Below are positions 8,316-15,739 of a stretch of DNA of 60,885 bases, piece after piece. Numbering within the stretch: position 1 is the first letter of the stretch; every line of letters starts with the position of its first letter. The notes below the pieces were generated by a model. The model was given only the letters and a program-made list of their open reading frames with translations. It was not told the origin of the DNA and made no database searches. The stretch is from Gp7-AA6 sp036395755 (GTDB lineage Bacteria; Acidobacteriota; Thermoanaerobaculia; UBA5066; Gp7-AA6): assembly GCA_036395755.1 (NCBI GenBank), contig DASWCZ010000048.1, positions 1 through 60,885 on the forward strand, in the 5' to 3' direction. The position numbers were made by a program, and so were the translations under genes.

Positions 8316-9499
8316 CCGCCCGCGGAACTCGGACCGTTCTCTCGCTGAACGGCGGCTCTTCCTCGTTGAAGTTCGCCGCCTTTTCCGTCGGCGTCGGCGA
8401 CGGCGAGCCGCAGGAGCTCGTGCGCGGCGCCGTCGAACGGATCGGGTCCCCGGGCGCGGTGCTTCGAGTCGGTGGGGCGGGGACGCGCCATCGGGAAGAA
8501 CGCTGCGACGCCGGCGATCTCGGGGCCGCGGTGCCGCGGGTCCTGGACGCCCTGACGGGTCTCGGTATCAGATTGGATGCCGCCGGGCATCGGATCGTCC
8601 ACGGCGGGCGCAAGCACCTCCAGCCGGCGCGGGTCGGCGACGCTCTGATTGCCTCGTTGCGCGAAGCGATCCCGTTCGCGCCGCTTCACCTGCCGGGGGA
8701 GCTCGCCCTGATCGAGGCGGTCGGCAGAGAGCACGCGGCGCTGCCGCAGGTGGCGTGTTTCGATACCGCGTTCCACGCGCGGATGCCGGAGATCGCGCAG
8801 CGGCTGCCGCTCCCGTCCTCGCTCTGGGATTCGGGTGTCCATCGCTACGGATTCCACGGCCTCTCGTACGAGTCGATCGTTCGGACTCTCGGCCCTCTCG
8901 TCTCCGGCCGCGTCATCGTCGCCCATCTCGGCAACGGCGCCAGCATGGTGGCGCTCTCCGATGGTCAGCCGCTCGAGACGACGATGGGTCTCACTCCGTC
9001 GGCGGGCCTGGTGATGGGAACGCGCCCCGGGGATCTCGATCCCGGAGTGGTCGTCTACCTCGCGCGGAACCGGGCGATGGACGCCTCCGCGCTCGAAGAC
9101 CTCATCACCCGCCAGTCGGGTCTCCTCGCGTTGTCGGAGTCGAGCGGCGACATGCAGAGCCTGCTAGCCGCTCGAGCCTCCGACCATCGGGCGGAGCTGG
9201 CCGTCGCGATCTTCTGCTACAGCGCCCGGAAGTGGATCGGCGCGCTCTCCGCAGTGCTCGGCGGCCTCGATACGCTGGTCTTCACGGGCGGCATCGGCGA
9301 GCACGCCGCCCCCGTCCGGGAGGAGATCTGCCGCGGGCTCGGCTACCTCGGAATCGATCTCGATCTCCGTCGCAACGCGCGCTCGGAATCGATCGTGACG
9401 GCGGAGGGCAGCCAATGCACCGTGCGCGTGATCGCAACCGATGAGGAGCGGGTGGTTGCCCGCCACACCGCGCAGCTGACCGGCGGGCCGAGCCCGTAG
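8312..9499 (+). CDS. ackA: Acetate kinase
   Basis: Converts acetyl phosphate and ADP to acetate and ATP. The start at 8312 overlaps the xfp stop and gives the expected N-terminus LSLNGGSSSLKF; the usual NAGSSSLK has a Gly for Ala here. Further ASKHA-fold motifs are HRIVHGG, FDTAFHARMP, RYGFHGLSYESI and HLGNGASM. Length 395 residues matches the family. Coupling to xfp indicates an energy-conserving phosphoketolase bypass; no phosphotransacetylase is present in the window, so the acetyl phosphate could also enter acetyl-CoA elsewhere. Confidence 0.94.
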   Translation: MTARGTRTVLSLNGGSSSLKFAAFSVGVGDGEPQELVRGAVERIGSPGAVLRVGGAGTRHREERCDAGDLGAAVPRVLDALTGLGIRLDAAGHRIVHGGRKHLQPARVGDALIASLREAIPFAPLHLPGELALIEAVGREHAALPQVACFDTAFHARMPEIAQRLPLPSSLWDSGVHRYGFHGLSYESIVRTLGPLVSGRVIVAHLGNGASMVALSDGQPLETTMGLTPSAGLVMGTRPGDLDPGVVVYLARNRAMDASALEDLITRQSGLLALSESSGDMQSLLAARASDHRAELAVAIFCYSARKWIGALSAVLGGLDTLVFTGGIGEHAAPVREEICRGLGYLGIDLDLRRNARSESIVTAEGSQCTVRVIATDEERVVARHTAQLTGGPSP

Positions 9500-9557
9500 C
9501 CGTGATCGAAGTGCCCCCGGTCGGCGGCGCCTCGGACGGTAATCATCGGTCCGTGAC

Positions 9558-9634
9558 TGGTGGAGCTGATCGGGATCGAACCGACGACCTCCTGAGTGCG
9601 ATTCAGGCGCTCTCCCAAACTGAGCTACAGCCCC
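9558..9634 (-). tRNA. tRNA-Ala (anticodon CGC)
   Basis: Read on the minus strand, the 77 nt fold as a complete cloverleaf: acceptor GGGGCTG pairs with CAGCTCC, including the G3-U70 pair that identifies alanine tRNA, the anticodon stem CCTGA/TCAGG encloses the loop ATCGCAC (anticodon CGC, reads GCG), the T loop is TTCGATC, and CCA is encoded. It stands alone between ackA and the antiporter gene. Confidence 0.97.
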
Positions 9635-9653
9635 ACACGCGGAGAGGGCGCGC

Positions 9654-9662
9654 AGGATAGCA
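9654..9662 (-). promoter_or_regulatory. Probable extended -10 of the tRNA-Ala gene
   Basis: On the minus strand TGCTATCCT forms an extended -10 about 20 nt before the mature 5' end of the tRNA. The -35 is weak. There is room for a short 5' leader to be removed by RNase P. Confidence 0.4.
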
Positions 9663-9694
9663 CGCGCGGGCGCGGCCGAAAAGCGCCGTTCGGC

Positions 9695-9700
9695 TAGCAT
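9695..9700 (+). promoter_or_regulatory. -10-like hexamer TAGCAT before the antiporter gene
   Basis: TAGCAT ends 9 nt before the ATG at 9710 and no Shine-Dalgarno intervenes, so the transcript would have almost no leader. No clear -35 is seen. Confidence 0.3.
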
Positions 9701-9709
9701 TCCTTCGCG

Positions 9710-10894
9710 ATGGATCACGGCGAGCTCGGCACTTTCCTGCTCGCCTTCGCTGCGGCGCTCCTCGGCGGAAAGCTCTTCGGCGACATGGCGGAGCGCATCG
9801 GCCAACCCGCCGTCTTGGGCGAGCTCGCGGTCGGCGTCCTTCTCGGTCCATCGCTCCTCGGCCTCGTCCCGCTCTCCGCGGGCATTCTCCTCGTCGCCGA
9901 GATCGGAGTTTTGCTGCTTCTTTTCGAGGTCGGCCTCGAGACGGATCTCGAGGAGCTGCTGCGCGTCGGCGCGGCCGCGATGGTGGTTGCGGTCGTCGGG
10001 ATGGCTCTGCCGTTCCTGGGCGGTTACCTCGTCACGCGCGCTGCCGGATTCACGGCGCTCACTGCCATCTTCGTCGGAGCGGCGTTGACCGCGACGTCCA
10101 TCGGGATCACGAGCCGCGTCCTCTCGGAGATTGGAATGCTCGCCACCCGGGAAGGTCAGATCATCCTCGGCGCCGCAGTCGCCGACGACATCCTCGGCCT
10201 CGTCGTTCTCGCCGTCGTCAGCCGCGTCGCCGCTACCGGGTCTGTCGGGATGGGGACGGCTCTCCGCGCGGCCGGACTGTCCTTCGCCTTCCTCTTCCTG
10301 GCGATCGTCATCGGAATGCCGCTCGGGCGCGTTCTGATGCGGTTCGTCCGCGACGCGAAGGTGCGGGGAGTCCTCGTCGCGGCCGCGATCGCGTTCGCTC
10401 TCTTGGCCGCCCTGGGGGCGGAGAAGGCAGGCTCCGCGGCGATCGTCGGCGCCTTCGCCGCGGGTCTCGTTCTCGCCCGCACCGATCGGCGTCATGACAT
10501 CCAGAACGCCGTGCGGCCGACCGTGGACGTCTTCGCGCCCGTGTTCTTCGTCTCGATCGGCGCGCAGGTCGACGTCGGCTATCTGAACCCGTTCGCGGCA
10601 ACCAACCGGCCGGCGCTTCTGCTCGCGCTCGGGCTCGTTCTGGTAGGAGTCCTCGGAAAATTCGCGGCAGGGTTCTCCGCGTGGGGCGGGGTGCGCCGCT
10701 CGTTCATCGGGGCCGGGATGGTCCCGCGGGGCGAGGTCGGCCTGATCTTCGCGCAGATCGGGAAGGAGAGCGGGGCTCTTCCCGAGCCGGTCTTCGTGGC
10801 GGTCGTGCTCGCCGTCTTCGCGACCACGTTCCTGACGCCGCCGCTCCTGGCGGCGCTCCGTCCGACAAGGGTGCCGGAGACTCGACCGAGCTAG
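9710..10894 (+). CDS. CPA2-type cation:proton antiporter (Kef/NapA-like)
   Basis: A 394-residue membrane protein with about 12 hydrophobic segments. The pattern matches the Na+/H+ exchanger domain of the CPA2 family: LGELAVGVLLGPSLLG near the N-terminus, the unwound-helix region GAALTATSIGITSRVL (about 124-139), AAVADDILGL with the ion-binding aspartate pair and a late GMVPRGEVGLIFAQIG. No RCK/TrkA-N domain follows, so it is not a full KefB/C. It probably exchanges Na+ or K+ for H+ in the inner membrane. Its TAG stop shares a CTAG with the stop of the convergent downstream gene. Confidence 0.88.
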   Translation: MDHGELGTFLLAFAAALLGGKLFGDMAERIGQPAVLGELAVGVLLGPSLLGLVPLSAGILLVAEIGVLLLLFEVGLETDLEELLRVGAAAMVVAVVGMALPFLGGYLVTRAAGFTALTAIFVGAALTATSIGITSRVLSEIGMLATREGQIILGAAVADDILGLVVLAVVSRVAATGSVGMGTALRAAGLSFAFLFLAIVIGMPLGRVLMRFVRDAKVRGVLVAAAIAFALLAALGAEKAGSAAIVGAFAAGLVLARTDRRHDIQNAVRPTVDVFAPVFFVSIGAQVDVGYLNPFAATNRPALLLALGLVLVGVLGKFAAGFSAWGGVRRSFIGAGMVPRGEVGLIFAQIGKESGALPEPVFVAVVLAVFATTFLTPPLLAALRPTRVPETRPS

Positions 10895-12180
10895 CTCTTC
10901 AGGTCCGCCAGCGTTCGATCGAGCAACGCGCGCCGTTCCGCGTCGAGACGCGCGAACAGCGGCTCCAGCACGCGCACGACGTGGTCGTCCTCTTCCGGCG
11001 TGATCGTGTAGAGGTTGGGAGAGATCGCGTCCACGATCTGCGCGACCGAGATCTTCTCCGGCGGGGCGGCGAGGGCGAATCCCCGGGCTCCGTCGCCCTC
11101 GACGATCCCGGCGTCGCGGAGGCAATCGAGGATCCTTTCGGCCTCGACGGAGGAAGCCTCCTGGTCGTGGTACAGCTCGCGGAACCGGTGGACGCCCCCT
11201 TCGGCGAGAGTCAGGAGCATCCGGATCGCATTCTCGGCCCGCCCAGCCGGTACGCGGCCGCGGCGCGCGCCCTTTCCGATCTTCGTCTGGAGCACGTGCG
11301 CGAGCTCGACGCCCAGGAGGATCAGCACCCACACGAGAAACACCGAGATCAGCGCGAACAGGAGGAGCGAGAGCGACCCGGTGATCAGGTTCATGCGCGA
11401 GAGCATCGCGACGTACTTGCCGAAGACGGTTCGAAGCAGCTCGAGAAGGCTCGCCGTGATCAGTCCGGAGAGGCCTGCCGACCTCCAGCGCACGTAGGCG
11501 TTGGGCAGATAGCGATAGAGCAGCGTCAGGACGGCGAACTCGGCGGCGAAGGGAAAGAAGGTCTCGGCGAACGGCGAGACCAGGACGGATTCGAGGAGCG
11601 AAAACCGGCGGAGCAGCTGGACGCCCGAGCCGATCGCCCCGACGAGAAGGGCAAGGGAGAACAACGCGAAGCTGTAGATCGCGACTCGCTGAAACCAGGC
11701 CCGTCTCTTCGGCGCGCCCCAGACGGCGTTGAACGTCGCTTCCACGATGAAGATCAGTCGGATCGACGCCACGATCAAGGTCACGAGACCGATGCCGGAG
11801 ATCGCGGTGGACTCGGCGACGAACTCCCGCAGGCTCTCGGTCAGCTTCGCCGTGTGATACGGCAGGATACGGTTGACCATCTCCAGGACCTGGTCGTTCT
11901 TCTCCTTGAAGAACGCCGCGAGGAACAGGGAAAACGTCGCGAGCAGCGGGACCGCCGTCAGGAGCGACGTGAAAGCGAGCGAGCCCGCGAGGTCCGCGCC
12001 GCGGTCGGCCGCAAAGCCACGGAAAGTATCGAGGACGACTTCGCGCACGGTAACGAAGGCGCGGAGCAGGAACTCGGGCGCGGAAGGCGCGCGGGCCTTC
12101 GCGCGCTCGACGACCATCGTCACGTGCCCCTTCGTTGGTCCCGTTTCGCGGTCGCTTGGTTCGTTCATCGGCCCGGCCAA
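10891..12180 (-). CDS. YihY/BrkB family inner-membrane protein with winged-helix-like tail
   Basis: Of 429 residues, about 35-310 form the YihY (once called RNase BN) membrane domain with six predicted helices: LAGSLAFTSLLTAVPLLATFS, the GIGLVTLIVASIRLIF region, and the last pair ITGSLSLLLFALISVFLVW. The C-terminal 110 residues are soluble, and the segment RILDCLRDAGIVEGDG looks like a winged-helix fold, as seen in longer family members. The family's role is unclear; the old tRNA nuclease claim was withdrawn. It lies 13 bases downstream of the MBL gene, probably in one operon. Confidence 0.85.
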   Translation of the reverse strand: MAGPMNEPSDRETGPTKGHVTMVVERAKARAPSAPEFLLRAFVTVREVVLDTFRGFAADRGADLAGSLAFTSLLTAVPLLATFSLFLAAFFKEKNDQVLEMVNRILPYHTAKLTESLREFVAESTAISGIGLVTLIVASIRLIFIVEATFNAVWGAPKRRAWFQRVAIYSFALFSLALLVGAIGSGVQLLRRFSLLESVLVSPFAETFFPFAAEFAVLTLLYRYLPNAYVRWRSAGLSGLITASLLELLRTVFGKYVAMLSRMNLITGSLSLLLFALISVFLVWVLILLGVELAHVLQTKIGKGARRGRVPAGRAENAIRMLLTLAEGGVHRFRELYHDQEASSVEAERILDCLRDAGIVEGDGARGFALAAPPEKISVAQIVDAISPNLYTITPEEDDHVVRVLEPLFARLDAERRALLDRTLADLKS

Positions 12181-12193
12181 TGACGGCTCGTCC

Positions 12194-13576
12194 TCACTCT
12201 AGCTCGATCGCTTGACCTTCTTCGGGGAGGACCACGTTCCAGCCGGACTTCGAGCGGATCGCGGCCGCCAGGGCCTCGCGAGCCGGGGGCTCGCCGTGGA
12301 CGAGGTAAACGGCCCGCGGAGGGCTCGTCAGAGCGCCCGCCCATTCGACGAGGCCATGCTGGTCGGCGTGTGCGGAGAGGGCCGGGATCTCGCGAATCTC
12401 CGCCCGGACGGGGACCGACTCGCCGTGGATCCGGACTTCGTGCGCGCCATCCAAGACCTGCCGCCCCAGAGTCCCCGCCGCCTGGAAGCCGACGAAGAGG
12501 AGTGTCGTCTCCGGGTCGGGCAGCCGGTGTTTCAGGTGATGCAGGATCCGGCCGCCGGTCAGCATTCCCGACGCGGATACGATCACCATCGGACCACCGC
12601 GCCCGTTCAACGCGATCGATTCGGCGCGGTCGCGGACGAGGTGGACGGACGGTCCTTCGATCGGGCTCACGCCCCGGCTCTCCAGCTGCTCCGTCTCGAG
12701 GTCGTGCTCCGAGAGAGCGGACGTGTAGAGGTCCGCGGCCGAGACCGCCATCGGGCTATCCAGGTAGATCGGGAGATTCGTCGGGAGGGTCCCGTCGCGC
12801 TGGAGCGATCCCAGGTGATAGAGCACGTCCTGTGCGCGCCCGACTGCGAAAGCGGGAATGAGGACAACGCCGCGCCGGGCGACGGTCTCGCGGACCGCGA
12901 GTCCGATCTTCTCGCGCGGGGATCCCTCGGGATGGAGCCGGTCACCATAGGTCGATTCCAGGATGAGGTGATCCGCGGACTCGGGGGTCTCCGGGTCTTT
13001 CAGGATCGGGGCGTCCCTTTGCCCGATGTCGCCGGAGAACACGATCCGCCGTGAATCGGCATCGAAGCTGATGAAGGCCGCTCCCAGGATGTGTCCCACC
13101 CTCCGGAACGTGAACGCGAGGCCGGGGGAGAGCTCGGTCCGCTCATGAAAGTCGATCGGACGAAGGAGCGCGAGCGCGGCCGCGGCGTCGTTCGCGTCGA
13201 AGAAAGGGAGCGCCGGGCGGTGGCGGGAGTAACCCTTCTGGTTCGCGTAGCGGGCGTCCTCTTCGTGAAGATGCGCCGCGTCGGGCAGGAGGTATCCGAG
13301 GAGTCCCGCCGTCGATGGCGTCACGTAGACCGGTCCGGAAAAGCCGGCCTTCCCGAGCCTCGGGAGATAGCCGGTGTGGTCGATGTGCGCGTGGGTCAAG
13401 ACCGCCGCGTCGAGCGAGCGCGCGTCGAAGGAGGGCGCCGTCCAGTTCTTCTCCTTGAGCTCGCTCGAGCCCTGGAAGACGCCACAGTCGATCAAGATGC
13501 GGCGCGAGCCCGCGTCGAGAAGGAATTTCGAGCCGGTAACGGTGCCGCAAGCCCCCAGGAATCGGAGCATCGCCAT
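12194..13576 (-). CDS. MBL-fold/beta-CASP metallo-hydrolase (RNA-processing type)
   Basis: A 460-residue protein beginning MAMLRFLGACGTVTGS. It has the metallo-beta-lactamase metal site THAHIDHTGYLP, then SGDIGQRDAP, ESTYGDRLHP, a beta-CASP insert and the RMMBL-type C-terminal motif LSAHADQHGL. These define the CPSF73/YSH1-like bacterial nucleases; the family cleaves RNA, though the target here is not known. I prefer this ATG to an upstream in-frame candidate at 13615 because an AATAAT hexamer lies 9 nt before it and the family starts at this point. Confidence 0.85.
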   Translation of the reverse strand: MAMLRFLGACGTVTGSKFLLDAGSRRILIDCGVFQGSSELKEKNWTAPSFDARSLDAAVLTHAHIDHTGYLPRLGKAGFSGPVYVTPSTAGLLGYLLPDAAHLHEEDARYANQKGYSRHRPALPFFDANDAAAALALLRPIDFHERTELSPGLAFTFRRVGHILGAAFISFDADSRRIVFSGDIGQRDAPILKDPETPESADHLILESTYGDRLHPEGSPREKIGLAVRETVARRGVVLIPAFAVGRAQDVLYHLGSLQRDGTLPTNLPIYLDSPMAVSAADLYTSALSEHDLETEQLESRGVSPIEGPSVHLVRDRAESIALNGRGGPMVIVSASGMLTGGRILHHLKHRLPDPETTLLFVGFQAAGTLGRQVLDGAHEVRIHGESVPVRAEIREIPALSAHADQHGLVEWAGALTSPPRAVYLVHGEPPAREALAAAIRSKSGWNVVLPEEGQAIELE

Positions 13577-13585
13577 CCGGTCCGG

Positions 13586-13591
13586 ATTATT
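13586..13591 (-). promoter_or_regulatory. -10-like hexamer AATAAT before the MBL gene
   Basis: On the minus strand AATAAT ends 9 nt before the chosen ATG, with no Shine-Dalgarno in the gap. It supports both the start choice and a near-leaderless transcript. Confidence 0.35.
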
Positions 13592-13637
13592 CGTCTGCGG
13601 CGCGCGAAAGAGCAAATTGGAAAGGGAATTGCAGGTA

Positions 13638-13643
13638 TATGAT
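13638..13643 (+). promoter_or_regulatory. -10-like hexamer TATGAT before the small DUF883-like gene
   Basis: TATGAT lies 25 nt before the ATG at 13669, leaving room for the strong Shine-Dalgarno GGAGGTG. The -35 is not clear. Confidence 0.3.
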
Positions 13644-13668
13644 CCGGGGCTTCACTCGGAGGTGACGG

Positions 13669-13941
13669 ATGGCAAAAGAGACTCCGTTCGATCGCGCGCG
13701 CGATTTCGTCGAAGAGAAGATCGAGCAGACGAAGGAAGTCCTGGGGGACTCCTTCGACGAAGTCGGCGACGAAGTGCGGAAGACGGTGAAATCGACGGCA
13801 AAGAAGCTCGAGAAGGATTACGGGTACGTGTGGGATGACGTTCGCAAGTACGTCAAGGAAAACCCCGGTACGGCGCTCGCGATTTCCGTCGGAATCGGCT
13901 TTCTGTTCGGCTATCTGCTCCGGGGCGGCGACGACGACTGA
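13669..13941 (+). CDS. Small membrane-anchored DUF883-like protein
   Basis: Ninety residues: a charged amphipathic, probably coiled-coil N-terminal two thirds (repeated VEEK, DEVGDEVRK, KKLEKD) followed by one transmembrane helix (about 67-85, ending FGYLLRGG) and an acidic tip. This matches the architecture of the YqjD/ElaB/YgaM (DUF883) group, some of which bind ribosomes at the membrane in E. coli. A strong GGAGGTG precedes the ATG by a few bases. Function here is unknown. Confidence 0.75.
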   Translation: MAKETPFDRARDFVEEKIEQTKEVLGDSFDEVGDEVRKTVKSTAKKLEKDYGYVWDDVRKYVKENPGTALAISVGIGFLFGYLLRGGDDD

Positions 13942-13978
13942 GTCGCGTCATTCGCCTTCGCGCTAGGCCCCGACGGCA

Positions 13979-14200
13979 TTGGTTCGAATCTCCTCGCTCG
14001 AGAAGGCGCTACCGGACGACGTGCGCCGGGCCGTGCGCGATCATCCGCTCCTGGCGATCGTCGCGGGGGCGCTCGCGGGTTTCTACGTCGGCCGGAGCCA
14101 CGGCCGCGAGATCCTGACCGCGCTCGTCGGCGTGGGCGTCTCCGTCGGAGCGGCAAACGCGCGGCGGCTCTTCGGCGTCGAGCCACGCCGCGCGCGCTGA
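13979..14200 (+). CDS. Small hypothetical membrane protein
   Basis: A 73-residue open frame with a TTG start. It has an N-terminal basic amphipathic stretch, a Gly/Ala-rich hydrophobic helix (about 23-38, VAGALAGFYVGRS) with a second weaker one (about 45-60). The general plan resembles the preceding 90-residue protein, and the two may be functionally linked. No Shine-Dalgarno is evident and I do not recognise a family, so the coding status is plausible, not certain. Confidence 0.5.
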   Translation: MVRISSLEKALPDDVRRAVRDHPLLAIVAGALAGFYVGRSHGREILTALVGVGVSVGAANARRLFGVEPRRAR

Positions 14201-14215
14201 TTCATCAGGAGGCGG

Positions 14216-14339
14216 GTGCAGGCCCGCGGGGCCTGTCCCCGCGACATGATCCGGGGGTGCAGGCCCGCGGGGCCTGTCCCCGCGAAATTCGGAGGCGCGT
14301 GCAGACCCGCAGGGTCTGTCCCCGCGACATAATCCGGCC
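14216..14339 (+). repeat. Three tandem 41-42 bp units, each with a perfect 7-bp hairpin
   Basis: Units start at 14216, 14257 and 14299. Each reads GTG, then a hairpin, then TCCCCGCGA and a short variable end, with ACATRATCCGG in units 1 and 3. Hairpins at 14219-14235 and 14260-14276 are CAGGCCC-GCG-GGGCCTG; the third (14302-14318) is CAGACCC-GCA-GGGTCTG, in which both arms changed together. The array ends at the base before the selD GTG. Confidence 0.85.
14328..14333 (+). promoter_or_regulatory. -10-like hexamer CATAAT before selD
   Basis: CATAAT lies within the third repeat unit and ends 6 nt before the GTG at 14340. It would give a leaderless selD transcript. The corresponding place in unit 1 reads CATGAT. 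Confidence 0.3.
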
Positions 14340-15458
14340 GTGACGTACCGCAAAGCGGGTCATCCTGCGCTCTCGACGTTCGCGTCGAGCGCGGGTTGAG
14401 CCTGCAAGATCGGTCAGTTCGACCTTTCCGCGCTTCTTGGGAAGCTTCCTCGACCGGCGGATCCGAACCTGCTGGTCGGGCACGCGTCCGCTGACGACGC
14501 GGCGGTCTACCGGGTCAGCGACGGGCAGGTCCTCGTCTCGACCGTCGACTTCTTCACGCCGGTCGTCGACGACCCGTATCTCTTCGGCCAGATCGCGGCC
14601 GCCAACGCTCTCTCCGACGTCTATGCGATGCGAGCGCGGCCGGTCCTCGCCCTGGCACTGGTTGCTTTTCCCACGGCCGTGCTTCCCCCCGAAGTGCTCG
14701 AGCTGATCCTCCGCGGTGGGGCGGACAAGGTGATCGAGGCCGGCGCCGTCGTGGGAGGCGGCCACTCGATCGAGCACGATGTTCCGATCTATGGTCTGGC
14801 GGTCACCGGGACTGCAAAAGAGACGGCGGTGACCCGGAACTCCGGGGCGCGGCCGGGAGACGCTCTGGTTCTGACCAAGCCGCTCGGCATCGGGGTGACC
14901 GTTTCCGCGGGGCGCGCGGACTCGATTGCCGCGGAAGGCGTGTCCGGGCTCTTCCGTCGCCGGATCCTTTCCGACGCGGCTCTCGAGGAGGCCGGCCGCG
15001 TGATGTCGGCGTTGAACCGGTCGGCTGTCGAGGCGATGGACGGCTTCGAGATCCACGCTGCCACCGACGTGACCGGCTACGGTCTCCTCGGCCACGCTCA
15101 CGAGATGATGGACGCGTCCGGCACGACCGCGCAGTTCTGGGTCGAGGCAGTCCCACTGCTCTCGGAAGCGCGGCGCATCGCCGCGCGGGGAATTGCGCCG
15201 GACGGCTCGCGCGTGAACGTGCGCAACCTCCGGCCGCGGTGCGCCGTCGGTGCCGGCGTCACGGACGACGACTTCCTCCTTTTGTGCGACGCGCAGACAT
15301 CGGGAGGTCTCCTCGTCGCGCTTCCGGCTGGCGAGGCCGGGAGTTACGCCGCCCGCTGCCGCGAGCGCGGCGCGGAAATGGCCGCGGTCGTCGGCCGCGT
15401 CGAATCCCGCAGGAATCTTTCTCTCGAAATCGAAAGGAAACCGGAGGGGCACGCATGA
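14340..15458 (+). CDS. selD: Selenide, water dikinase (SelD) with in-frame UGA, probable selenoprotein
   Basis: Makes selenophosphate from selenide and ATP for selenocysteine and 2-selenouridine synthesis. The frame runs from GTG 14340 through an in-frame TGA (14397-14399) to 15458, 372 residues. Read as Sec, the N-terminus is LSTFASSAGUACK: U20 and K23 have the spacing of the catalytic Cys17 and Lys20 of E. coli SelD, and the usual LxxYSxGxGCGCK pattern lines up. Downstream are DPNLLVG, DDAAVY, STVDFFTPVVDDP, ANALSDVYAM and GGGHSIEHDVPIYG. Without UGA readthrough the first ATG (14628) would remove the active site and ATP lid. A putative SECIS follows the UGA. No SelA, SelB or selC is in the window. 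Confidence 0.88.
14397..14430 (+). promoter_or_regulatory. UGA(Sec) codon and putative bacterial SECIS hairpin in selD
   Basis: Sixteen nt after the UGA (14397-14399) a hairpin can form with stem GGTC (14412-14415) and GACC (14421-14424) around the loop AGTTC; two mismatches further out, an AG/CT helix extends it. A G in the first two loop bases followed by U, at this distance from the UGA, fits the described bacterial SECIS pattern. The stem is short, so the structure is a proposal. Confidence 0.5.
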
Positions 15459-15739
15459 AGGAAAAAGAGGAGCCGGAGTGGGTCGTCGTCGCCTCGGTGG
15501 GGCAGGACGAGGAGGCGAGCTTGATCGCCGGCCTCCTGCAGTCGCGAGGCATCCCCTGCCAGGTCGAAGGCCCTTCGACGACTCCGTGGCCGGAGAACCT
15601 CGGCGCCTTCGGAATGAGCCGCGTCCTGGTCCCTCCCGAACACGCCGACGAGGCGCGGCGCATCCTGGCCACGCAAAAGCGTGAGTACGAGAGCCCGCGC
15701 TCGATGGACGAGGACGACACCGAAACCGGCGAGAAATGA
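15455..15739 (+). CDS. DUF2007-type small protein
   Basis: Ninety-four residues, start overlapping the selD stop (ATGA). The core WVVVASVGQDEEASLIAGLL, then SRGIPCQVEG and VLVPPEHADEARRIL, has the beta-alpha-beta pattern of DUF2007 (putative signal-transducing, GlnB-like fold), where a protein compares levels across a sequence of Leu/Ile positions. The C-terminal tail is acidic. Its coupling to selD and to the ThuA gene that overlaps its own stop suggests one transcript, but no selenium role is known for the family. Confidence 0.75.
   Translation: MKEKEEPEWVVVASVGQDEEASLIAGLLQSRGIPCQVEGPSTTPWPENLGAFGMSRVLVPPEHADEARRILATQKREYESPRSMDEDDTETGEK

Noticed and set aside
9164..11332. Long open frame of 722 codons on the minus strand over ackA, tRNA-Ala and the antiporter gene
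   Set aside because: It runs antisense through a tRNA and two well-supported genes and its translation is Arg/Pro/Gly/Asp-rich with no domain; it is a GC-rich shadow frame.
14216..14339. CRISPR array
   Set aside because: Only three units, no spacers of constant length, and the repeat is a self-complementary hairpin of dispersed type; no cas genes are near.
14628..15458. Short selD starting at ATG 14628
   Set aside because: It would remove the catalytic residue and ATP-binding N-terminus, whereas the sequence upstream of it is clear SelD sequence in the same frame through a UGA.
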